DNA of 31,585 nucleotides, from NCBI GenBank assembly GCA_016098155.1, contig JAAAJB010000422.1, positions 1 to 31,585 of the forward strand, read 5' to 3'. Below, in pieces: positions 9,735 through 22,410 of the stretch; position 1 is the first letter of the stretch; each line of letters opens with the position of its first letter. This stretch comes from Actinomortierella ambigua (taxonomy: Eukaryota; Mortierellomycota; Mortierellomycetes; Mortierellales; Mortierellaceae). A program made the translations under genes and the position numbers. The notes below the pieces were generated by a model. It was not told the origin of the DNA, ran no database searches, and was given only the letters and a program-made list of their open reading frames with translations.

Positions 9735-11214
9735 TCTGCGACACGCGCCCTAATTGTAGCAGATCAGTGCTGCACAACATTCTTGAAGGATCATTAGCCT
9801 TGTACTGCCGGGTTTTCGGGACATTGCTCGTCGACAGCGTGGTTCAACGATGCTTTCAGAGTGTTCTAAACAAAGATGGGCCATCATCCTTCCGTTTCAC
9901 GAGCAGCAGTACGCGTCCTTTTTCTAAATGTTCATCTTGCTTTTGTCATAGTCACAGAGGGGTTGAAGTGACACGCACGCTGTTGCGCACACGCCACGTC
10001 TGTGTTACATGTAGGTGGCAGTTTCACAGTGTGTACTGCATACACTAGAAAATGTTGGCTACCACGCGATACGTGCTCCAGGTAGACACGTCAGATCAAC
10101 TTACTGTCACATAGTCTACCACCGCATGGTAGTCTGCCGTGGCCCTTTGGCCTTCGCCAATTTACCTAACTCTACAAACCTCGGTGCATCGATCTAGTGC
10201 GATTGTGTGAGGTCTCACGTTTACGAGGTTTAGATGGACATCGACGTAATGAGGCGCCTTGTACTCTCGTCTCTGGTCAGTCGTTCCTACTCTCTCACCT
10301 GCACAAGACAGGCACGGCGTTTAAAAAGCATTAAAGAGAACACCTCTTTGTTTTTTGCGCCACAGTTCGATGGCGAGTCCTGATCGTGACTATTTCTGTT
10401 GATCTCGTGCCAATGCATACATATCTCGTCCCAAATTATCTGCGCCGTCCTTCTCGTCATGTCATACGCGGGTTCATGTGGTTGTGAACGAGAAGACTGA
10501 ACATATCCCCCATTCTATCACCGAGATGTGTCTGCTCGTGGCTGTCTGCAAACAAAGTAGGGAGCTCTTACCAAACCTACACTCATTCGTCTTCCCATAC
10601 CATGACTATCGTCTAGAGCAATATTAAAGGAGGGTCCGATGGCTGGCGATTGATTGCGGAATATAACTCTCTAGGTGTCTTTTTAAGCCCCAAGCGAGTA
10701 GGGTGATTGAGATTCTTGCTGCGATACACGATCGCGACCATTCTCTAAGCCGGGGACTAGTGGGTTCTTGAACAATACTCTGAAGTTGTGGGGTTCTTTG
10801 CCAGCCTGAATCGTTGATCAGGAGCACCAGCAAGGGGCTACCTTTCAATGCAGGCGTCACTTTCGTTTATCCAATAGTGGACAGCTGTTGTTCGGGCGAA
10901 TAAGTCTATGTTGTATAAAAGCGCTGGCGTTAATAGCACGCAAATCGTTCTATTCACAGGCGCTTCTAGTGTATTTTTAATGGCGCCTAATATTAGAACT
11001 TTTAGATGCTATGGAGCTGTAGGAGGTGTTGGAGGGAGCAGGTCGCATAACACCTCAGTCTAGGTGGTGGTGGTGGGGGGGGGGAGGGACAAACACGGAG
11101 GACAAATTGCCAAGCCACCGTATTTTTGTGCAGTCCGCGAGGCGAATATAGGTCAGGACTGACTCTCATCCAACTTGGTCATCCCCCAATCCCATCAACT
11201 CGCATTTGTTCATC

Positions 11215-11947
11215 ATGGCCTTCTACTGGCGCCCCACCTACAGGTTCGCCCCTCTTTTCCTCCACCCTATCTTCGCACCCCGTTCCCCGTTCTCCTCCCT
11301 CAATGTCCACCATACATTCCATCCCATCGTATGAAGAAGGACCCCAAATTGCCTTCTCGGCGTTTTCCGTGTACCGTCGATCGACATGCCATCGGGCGAA
11401 TCGGAACTTGCATTGCATGGAAGATCTGTCTGCATCACCTCCTCAGGAACCAGCAACGAAGAATCCGCACCTCTGTTGTTTACGCCCTAGCTGCATTCTA
11501 TGCTGAAATGCGCTTTCTTGCTCTCTTTCCTCGACTTTCTTTATTTCCCAAGCCGCCTTAACTCCCCCTAACTCGAAGGCCCTGAATTTCATACGCGCGC
11601 TGTTTATCTAACCCTGCTTACTTTTCTCTTTTTCTCTATTCAATCAACCCAAACCAACACAGCTACCTGCAGTACGCTCAGATCTGCGCTCGCACCCTCC
11701 GCCACTCGCTGAAGGAGGATGCCAAGGCCATTGCCATCAAGCGCGACGCCCAGGGCATCAAGTTTGCTCAGTGGGAGGCTGGCAAGCAGGGTGAGCTTGT
11801 AAGTGGTTACTTTGGCGGGATCATATTCTTGGTATTTTCGTGGCGACGTTGCCTTCACTTTGCTCACTCTGCTAACTATTTTCATTTCTTCTTCTGCTTT
11901 TCTCTGAGTAGAAGGCTACCGTTGGCTCCAACACCGTCGCTCACTAA
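11215..11947 (+). CDS. ATP15: Mitochondrial ATP synthase epsilon subunit
   Basis: Exons 11215-11243, 11663-11798 and 11912-11947 splice to 66 aa, the size expected of this very small subunit. It is part of the central stalk of the F1 sector, beside gamma and delta, on the matrix side of the inner membrane. The spliced N-terminus reads AFYWRPTYSYLQYAQICARTLRHSL, matching the family pattern YWR-x-x-SY-x-x-YSQICA-x-x-R. This is followed by a Lys-rich middle and the end KATVGSNTVAH. Splice choice is fixed by phase: AG plus C rebuilds Ser at the first junction. GTAAGT at 11799 keeps the last exon in frame, whereas GTGAGC at 11791 does not. The first intron is 419 nt. The leader CATTTGTTCATCATGG gives a reasonable start context. 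Confidence 0.9.
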
Positions 11948-12484
11948 ATTTGCTGGATCCACTTCTTTTTGAACGAAGAAAAAAGAAACCTTTCCCTACC
12001 CTACTCACATGTTCTCATAAAGGATCACTTTCGGTTCATCAATTCACTTGACTATGTTGGATGGATGAAGATGGAGTTGGTGATGACAACTTGCCATACA
12101 TTATTTATGGGTAATTGGGGCTTGTTGTCTAGTTTGATTGTTTGCTCCTATTCACCCCTTCTCACTCCAAGGCCCAGGGTTGCCAGTGGCTATCTTTGGC
12201 TCATCGGCGATAGCTGCTTGCTGGAAACGACCAAGCGTCGAGTAAAACTGTACAGCCTTCAAACAACAGATGATTTATGTATGCAAAAAGGCGAACAGCA
12301 AAGACACATTTTTTTATAGACAATAGTATCCTTCTCAGTATTCATCTATTCGTCCTTGTTGATGTCGAAAGAATGAAAACTCCCAATATTCTACTGGCTG
12401 TCTGGAGGAAAGCACAAGTACTTTTTTTTCTTTTTTTCTTTTTTCTTCTGTTTTTTTTGGGGGGGGGGGGGGGTACTGTGTGAA
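11948..12484. other. Spacer between convergent ATP15 and RAB2
   Basis: The spacer holds the two 3' untranslated regions. An open frame at 11969-12319 shows no protein-like features. A T/C-rich tract followed by a 15-G run lies at 12421-12473, next to the RAB2 stop codon. No AATAAA was found for either gene. Confidence 0.6.
12421..12473 (+). repeat. Polypyrimidine tract plus 15-G run
   Basis: T-rich blocks separated by C are followed by fifteen consecutive G at 12459-12473. In the RAB2 transcript this reads as a C15 run starting 11 nt after the stop codon, then an A-rich tract. Confidence 0.8.
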
Positions 12485-14824
<2,340 letters not shown>

Positions 14825-15412
14825 GGCTAAGAAAAAGGCACCGAACGATGAGAAGGATGGAGGTGGATGGGAGGTGGGCGGGGTACGATGTTCGAAGGAG
14901 TAATGGGGTGGGCGTTGTTCTCTTTCTTTCTTTCTCAGCACAAGACACACTCCTTTTTCCCTTTTTCCCGCGCAAGACCCAGTGAAATGGCCAGCATGGA
15001 AACAGTCACTCGGCAGGCATAGCGGGCCCACCTTTGCTCGTCGATCCCTCTACCATCAAACCTCCGTCATCTGCTCGGCACGGTGCATCAGACAGAATCG
15101 ACCCTCGTTGAAGACACGCCCTGCAGGTTATCATTCCGGTCAGGAGGGAAAGAGGGCTGCCTGTTACCTTTGTACAAATTCTTGTCGTTTTTCGACAACT
15201 CTCCACTCGCGAGAAAGAAAAAAAAGGAGAGCAGGTAGTGCTCCAGCTGCATTCGAAAGCATAGAGACTGTAGCCAGACACCAAGGTATAGTACGGACCT
15301 CTGATGCTTGATTGGGTCTTCTCGTGGATGATGGCTCCGTGATAGAAAACAATTGTGGTATCGGGACTCAACGTGTTCATTTTCATTGCTGTTCGAATAG
15401 GCAGACGGCAGG
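14825..15412. promoter_or_regulatory. Divergent RAB2/IML1 promoter region
   Basis: These 588 bp separate the two start codons and must hold both promoters. A TTTCTTTCTTTCTC pyrimidine tract lies at about 14924-14937. An in-frame TAG at 15398-15400 closes the IML1 frame upstream of its chosen ATG. No clear TATA box was seen. Confidence 0.5.
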
Positions 15413-18400
15413 ATGCAGAGGACTCCATACTCTAGTTCACAAGCCTTGTCTGGGATGGCGGCCGCTAGGCCACCACTTGCCCCGACAGGCACTCCTGCTG
15501 GATCCTCCATTGGCTCTCTCACACTTTCACGCGCCCTGAACAGCAATAGCTCGCATCATAGCAGCTCGACCAGCCACATCCCGGCCAGCATCCCGCCAAC
15601 TGCAAATGAACCACCGTATAGTTCATCCTCTTCAACACAACCAATGCAGCCACAGCTTCAGCAACAACAGGTGCCACAAAGCCAGCCTACAGTGCCAACC
15701 AAGATTCTTCGCGTGCACAATGACCACTTCTCCAAGAGCGACTTCTTGTTGGATCCTGCATTTTTCCCAAATGCCAAGCCAGGAGACTTGTTTGAGATTT
15801 ACGACCCCAGCGTACCGAAGGAGCCCGCCAAACGTCTTGTCATGCAGTGGGCCGGCACTGACAAGGATACTCCTCATAAAGTCACATTCCAGGTGTGTAT
15901 AAACTCTTCCTTTCATTCCACCTTCATTTTTGCTTGCTGTTGTAGTTGTGATCTCGCTCATGAAGCCGATAGCCACATTGCGCTCATATTACCAGTCTGC
16001 GCACTTCCACACTGCACCATAGGTATCGCTGGCTAGCAACATTGCTGAAGCATTTGGATTATCTCCGCGTCAGGAGGTGGTTGTTAAAAAGGTGGATGCT
16101 AGTGCACATGAGGCTCATCATGTCGAGGTCACCTTTAGAGACCAGTATGTTGGCCGAAGTGACATGTGGCGCTTGAGGACGAGCTTAGTCGGCTCATGTG
16201 TTTACGAGGCCAAAAAGATTTTGTTTGCTGGCTGCATTCGAGTCCAAGTCAAAGAGATCCATGTCGGAGGACAAACGGTATGGCTATTGTGGACCAACTC
16301 TCAGCCATGGAGCTACACGACCTGACGTGTCATGGCTAACACCACATCCATGAATATTTTAACTGCTGATTAGGTTCCCAGTGGATACATCACAGCAGAC
16401 ACCAAAATCATCTTCAGATCAGAGTCTGCCAAGTACTTCATCTTCCTCCAGATGTCTCGCGAGATGTGGGAGTTTGACGAGGATGGCGAGATCCATTTTG
16501 AAAAGGTCATTTTTGGATTTCTTCCCAACCTTTTTTCGCGCTGGCGCGGCAAACGGGACGGCAAGACTGAGCTTGAGACGCCCACAAACCACGTTGTTTC
16601 GGTTGTGCTCTTCTCTCGTATATTTTATCAAGGCGAAGAGGAGGCTAGATTCCATATTGGCCAGGATGACAAGAATGGAACGGGCTTGCAGCAGGATGAG
16701 CGTGGGCGCTACTACCAAGACTTTTACAAAGTGGTCATCGATTGGGAGGCGCGGACAGATTGGACAACGGCGATCATTCCACTCAAGGAGGAGGTCATGA
16801 AGTATCAGCGTGACATCCTCCTCAGACCAGCGGGCGAGTACGAGGTTGTATCTGGAGAAAACTCGTATGCATTCGAGGGCAACGTTCTCGAGGCGGTCAA
16901 CATGGCTCTCAATCCATTTGATAAGCATTATGTTGATCGCGACCTCCAGCGCACAGGTCTCTCCATCGTGATCATCACACCGGGCTCGGGCGTCTTTGAT
17001 GTCGATAAGAGACTTTTGCGAATGACCACTGAGCGAATGATTAGCAGTGGCATCGGTCTCGATCTTGTTTGCTTGTCCAAAGTGCCCGCTCACATTGTGC
17101 CGCTCTTCCGCTGGAAGGGACCTGTCACGGATGGTCAGGGTTCGACGCATGCCAGCTCCAACCCTAACCCTCCCGGACCCACCAACACCAATGTCAACAC
17201 GAATGCCAACGCCGGTGGTGGACACGGTAATACCAATCAATCAAGTCTCATGGTCCGTTCTACCAGTGCCTACTCTCGCCCCAACTCACGCCCACCATCG
17301 ATCAAAGAACTTCCTGCAGACACTCGAAACACGTCATGGAGTCGGTCGTTCAAACAATCATCGCCAAGCACTTTGCCAGAGGTCCAACTCGACATGTCGG
17401 ATCCGCTGTATTACGACGCACCACCAACCTTTCCAACGCCTTCTGCGAGGACATACTACTACGTGCCTCATTGGATCGACTGCATCTTCTACGTCAGCAC
17501 GCAACAGAATCCGCAAAAGTTTTATACCCGCTGCAAGATGTACGAGCTTCAGATGATGGGCATCATGGAACACGATATTGCCAACATCTCCATTCCATAC
17601 CTGAACGAGGGCCATGGCATCCACTACGCCCCTGCATTTGGCAAGAAGCTGAGCTCATCCGATGCTTTAATTAGCAGAAGCAATCTGTCGAGAGGGCTAG
17701 ACTACGACAAGCACGACGAAGAGCTCTTTCGGGATCCAAAGTCTCCAATCGAAGACGAGCTTCGTCTGCTGCGTTTAGCTAACAGCACCAACCCGCGGGG
17801 CACGATCCGCGATGCTCTATCAATGGAGCCTCTTGACGGAAACAATATTGGCAACATCAGCAGTGCGAGATTGACAGGCCATGGCACCACTACTGGCAAC
17901 TTTAGACGACTCGATGATCACTTTGCAAGCGTTCGTCAAACCAAGGGTTCTACAAGTGAGCTTTCGAGGAGTTTGCCGCGTGCCTGGAACACGACCATGA
18001 TCATGGCGAGCACTGCGATTCCAGAGAATCCAAACATGCACAACAATGACGCACCAACGCCAGGCAAGGTCTCGTTCTCGCTCAAGAGCGCTAATGGATT
18101 TCTGGAGGAGAGTCGGGCCCAAAGACAGAGTGAGAAAATGAACCGACATGGGGATGCCGCAGAGATGGAGACTGACGACCACCGCCGTCATCGGAGTGGT
18201 GGCGGCAGCAGTAATGGCAGGGGGGCGAATGATGCCTTGGATGATGCTGCGACAGAACCGGCCATGTACGGGCGTTCGGTACCCCACGTGAACGTCGATA
18301 TCAAATCCAAAACGGGACACCACCGCGCAAGCACGGATGACGATCCAGGATTCTTGAGCTCGAGCACAGTCAAACCCATCTACATTTCGCAGTCTCAGCA

Positions 18401-21400
18401 TAACAATGTAGAGGATATGGCGCCTTCCGAGATCTCTGGCGCAGAGTCATGCCACACAGGATCCCTATCGAGCGAGCGCGGCTATCGAGGTCTAGCAGCA
18501 GCCAACACTAATGGAGGCATCGGCGGAGGTGCTGGTGGAGGGGTTGGGTCATCAAGGACGGGGCAGACACGACAGCGGTCCAAGCAGACGTATGTCTACC
18601 CTTTCAACCCAAGCAAGACGGTTGTTCGCATGACATCCCAGCTTCGGCGATGGCAGCACGCCTTTCCACGCACAGACAATCGTTCAAGCTCCTTGAATTT
18701 GATCCGCAGTGATGTTTACATGGACACAATGTCCAACACCGAGCCCTGGCGCGGCCTGTTGTCGCCAGCTTCCTTGCCACTGACCACAGACTATTTCCCA
18801 TCTCGCGATGAGCTACAAGAACTGTATCAGGAGTGGATTCACACGATTACGCCGAGCGAGGACACGACTAGCTACTCGGGCTCAGACATGGGTGACGAGC
18901 AGCGACGCCGGGCGGTTGCGCTCATGCGGGAGTTGATTTATCATCGACTGGCACAAGGGTTCCAATTGATTGTCCGCAAGTCAGGAACACGCTCGTCCCC
19001 CCCAGCTGGAGGTGAGGACAAGGCAATCACGTATGGCACAAGTGACCATATGCATCCCAAGGGGCAGGCTTCGGAGCCTACAGCTCCTGTAAAGTCCAAT
19101 GCGCTCATCGGTGGAGGGGCTGTTAGCACGACTGCAGGCAATAAGCCACAGGACTACGGCCTCGATTTTTTCAACAAGGACAAGACATGTGAGGAGGGCT
19201 CGCAGCCCGCGATTGCCGCCAAGCCTGGCTCTGTACCGATGGACAAGCGCACCAAGGACAAGGCCGTCTACCTGAGCACTGGTCATCAGGTGCACAAGTT
19301 GAGCATCGATTCGTCCGAGGGCAATGTCGAGGTCAAGCGCTACGAACGGCGGCTTGGTTACAAACAGGACCCAATCAAGTACCAATGCGTGATCTGGCCG
19401 ATGCACATGCCCGGCTACATGTCGCGAGAGTTGACATTTAAGTACCCTTTGTTGTCCCACTACCAGTGGAACTATCTGGACCACTTAGTATCGGGATATC
19501 AGGACGAACTGACCGAGGACCTGTTGTACTGGCGCACGAGATTCATCCTAATCCCTGCCGAAAATGTCGCCGTCAACAGCTTGACGAACGTCCAAGGCGA
19601 GCATCTGGACGATGAAGAGCTGCGTCTTACGGGCTTTCAAAAGTTCCTGGATTTGTTCCAGAAGGCCAAGTGGTCGCCTCGCACGGACGGCAACATTGCT
19701 CCCAAGCGTCAAGAGTCGTCGGTCAAGGTTCAGCTCATCACCTGCAGCTTTGCTGCATGGGCTTTCTCCGAGCTTGCCAAGGCCGAGGAGGACCAGAGCC
19801 ACCAACCAGGTCATCCGATCCCGACAGGCCTTCTTCCAGAGCCAGAGCGGCTGAACAAGCACTCAAAGATCCAAGCGATTGCGACGGCGATCCAGAACCC
19901 GATGACAGGCATCAAGCTGCAAGACCGCCGGTGGCATTTGCGGGTGTACAACAGCGTGTTTCTCGGAAACGAGGTCGTCGATTGGCTGATCCACAACTTT
20001 GTCGACATTGAGACACGCGAGGAGGCGATCGACTTTGGCAAGAAGCTGTTTGACAAAGGCCTGTTTATTCATTGTCTGGGCAAGCACCACTTCATTGACG
20101 GCCACTACTTTTACCAGTTCTCAGGCGAGTATGCACCCTCTACCAAGCAGTCGTCGCGTGGTTGGTTTAGGAACACACGAGAGTCTCTGACGAAGCGGGA
20201 TGTCGAACTGGATAAGCTTCGTAGTAGTAGCAGTGATGTGGATCACTCGTCAGCGGCCGAGAAATCGAACAGTCGCAAGCCACCAAATAGTGGATCAAGT
20301 GTCACTGGAACGACGAACACTGCCGGCGGACCGAATGCCGGCACTACAGGAGGAGGAGGTGGTAGCGGTGGAGGAGGAACGGGAGTCGCGTCGGCGGGCG
20401 GCGCTGCAATAGCAGGCGTAGCGGGTGTTGCTGGAGGAGGCGCAGCAACAGCAGGTAGTGGAGGCAACCATATCAGCACCGGAGGCGATGGATCAGGCAA
20501 TACTGCTGTTGCGGCAGGCATTTCTGCTGCTGCTGTAGGGCAGACGAATGCAACAAGCACGGTCTCAGCTGCAACGCTGGCCTTCCGTGAGCGGATGGAA
20601 AAGCTTCAAAAGATGGCACCAACAAAGAAGGTGGAGATGTCGCGCACCATTATCATTGATGTGGATCCCAACAAGCGGAGCGATCGTCGTGAGACGGCCG
20701 TGCTGCACTATGACCTGGCGCACAACGTGAAGCACTGCTACCACTTCCAATTGCACTGGCTTGGCTGCACGGCGCGCTTAATTGAGGACATGCTTCAGAC
20801 ATGGGGTCGGACGGCCGAGCGCTGCGGATTGAAGCTCGTCGAGGCCCCCATGGAGCAGGAGAGTGGCGACAATCCAACCAACCCGTTCGAGTGTCCAATT
20901 CCGATCAAGTTGGCTCTCAAACATCCCCCAACCAAGGGATTCTACAAACCTGTATCAACATCATCGGCGGCCTCAACACATACAACTGGCGGAGAGGATG
21001 CGCAGGACGAGCCTGTCCAGGTGCCCAAGTATCACTTTTTGACAGAGCTGGTGAAGATGCACGGATTTATTCTGGACATGGAGTCTGATGAGCTCTACCC
21101 GCCTATGAACCAAATGTCGTACTCATACAAGCGTTCAAATTTCAAGAATCTGCAGTATGTACACCGCTCTGGCGTCGCATTTATCCAGGTGTGTTGTGAT
21201 GGGCCCTTCGAGTTTCTGTGGGCCAACAACCGCCTGTTGACATCGCACGTCATGCCTGCTGGTGGTGCTGAGCGCGGCCGTCGAGCTTGGGATCGCCCCG
21301 CCAAGGGCTCTATGAGCAGTGAAGGTAAGGATGTCACCGTGCTTTAAACTGCGATATTGTATCTGTCACAAGCTCTTCATTTGTCTCGCTGTACTCAAAG

Positions 21401-22239
21401 GTGTTGTATTTTCTTCCTCGCACTTTCTGAACACAGGAGGAGGCCCTACATCCAAGACAGCTTCCAACCAGATCCCACACCCAGACATATTACGGGCAAA
21501 ATTCCAGCAAACGTGCTCGGATAGAACCGAGCTGGCTCGCATCTGGGATGAGATCTCGAGTCATCTTGAGACGGTCTCTGGTATCCAAGACATTCTGGAG
21601 GATGTACCTGACGAGAATGTCGTCGAGCGTGAAGGGCGTGCTTGGGTGATGCCCTCGTTGGCAGCGCCGCGTCGCAAGTCAGAGGCAGAGGCTGCCGGCA
21701 GCGAGGAATCGGGCACAGGCACACAGGACTCGACTTCTGGCGCGTCCGACGAAGGAGCCGCCGCCGCCGCTGTTGCGGCGCCAAGAGAAGTACCCACTAT
21801 ACGCATTGAGATCGAACCTGCATCACCAGAGGACGTTCGTGGTGGTCGACGCATGGGTAGTGCGGCATCTCGCCCCGAACATCTCTATCATCACCACCAG
21901 AACCAGTCCCCACAAATGAGCGAGTCTACGGGAGAGACGACTACCTTGTCCCACTCCACGACCGCGGTCATGACAGCGTCAACAGTTGCCAAGGCTGCGA
22001 CATTCGGTGCTGACACAGTTACCTCCATGAGTGGGCCCAATGTTGATCCCTCACCACTGCGAGCCGCCTCGCCTGCACCGTCCACTGGACCATCCACTCC
22101 TGTGCTTTCACCCAGGATCACTCCAGCGCTAAATCTGGTGGTGACTGAGCCGAAGCAAGGGGTTCCATCCGTTGACAATGTTACGGAAGTTTCCACATTG
22201 GACCTTAGTGCACAACCCAAGGCTACTGAAGATTCATAG
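15413..22239 (+). CDS. IML1: GATOR1/SEACIT subunit Iml1 (DEPDC5 homologue)
   Basis: Exons 15413-15892, 16023-16277, 16374-21324 and 21437-22239 splice in phase to 2162 aa, against about 1600 in yeast Iml1 and human DEPDC5. Iml1 is the scaffold of SEACIT/GATOR1 (with Npr2 and Npr3), which acts on Gtr/Rag GTPases at the vacuole and restrains TORC1 when amino acids are scarce. The conserved N-terminal region starts near residue 97 (LRVHNDHFSKSDFLLDP). The core includes SYITAD-like and FIFLQMSREMWEFDEDGE segments, then GLSIVIITPGSGVFDVD (about 440-460). A DEP domain lies at about 1410-1494 (DRRWHLRVYNSVFLGNEVVDWL, ending HYFYQF). C-terminal segments follow at about 1663-1740 and 1837-1866. Extra length comes from Ser/Asn/Gly-rich inserts, notably a Gly/Ala/Thr linker at about 1548-1641, and a Ser/Ala/Thr-rich last exon. 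The start could alternatively be ATG 15455, 14 codons later. Confidence 0.92.
20281..20560 (+). repeat. Gly/Ala/Thr low-complexity linker in IML1
   Basis: GGA, GGC and GCA-rich codons encode runs such as GGGGGSGGGG and AGVAGVAGGGAA between the DEP domain and the conserved C-terminal domain. The sequence is locally repetitive, and its frame stays open. It is probably a flexible linker of variable length. Confidence 0.75.
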
Positions 22240-22394
22240 TCCGTTTGTACGCCGTCAAAGTTGACATAGAAACTCTCACATTCAAATGCTGCCATTAAAC
22301 AAAAGAAAAAAAAATAGGCCACGTCTTTAGTAAAGTCCGACCTTACTCTTTTTTGTTCATTAGGACATGAAGACTGACATGTTTCTGCTTCTAG

Positions 22395-22410
22395 TTTTTT
22401 TTTTTTTTTT
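22395..22410 (+). repeat. T16 run at the POLA2 stop codon
   Basis: Sixteen T on the plus strand read as an A16 run in the POLA2 transcript. The TAA stop codon (22409-22411) is the first part of that run, so the 3' untranslated region begins inside a genomic A-tract. Confidence 0.85.

Larger units (their letters stand above)
8537..11214. other. 2.7-kb stretch without a recognised gene
   Basis: No conserved protein, tRNA or rRNA was recognised on either strand. Open frames are short; the longest is 9231-9734 on the minus strand. A 38-codon frame from an ATG at about 8908 ends at a TAG at about 9022, and it looks mildly protein-like but is isolated. The region holds four TTAGGG motifs (9021-9258), three tandem CATGGG units (9144-9161), and a G-rich run at about 11066-11085. 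It may contain a decayed mobile element, a non-coding RNA, or a diverged gene with small exons. Nothing visible decides between these. The gap is unusually large for this otherwise compact window. Confidence 0.6.

Noticed and set aside
11791..11796. Donor GTGAGC for ATP15 exon 2
   Set aside because: It puts the last exon out of frame; GTAAGT at 11799 is better by consensus and by phase.
16419..17240. 273-codon minus-strand frame
   Set aside because: It is antisense to the conserved Iml1 core and has no independent features.
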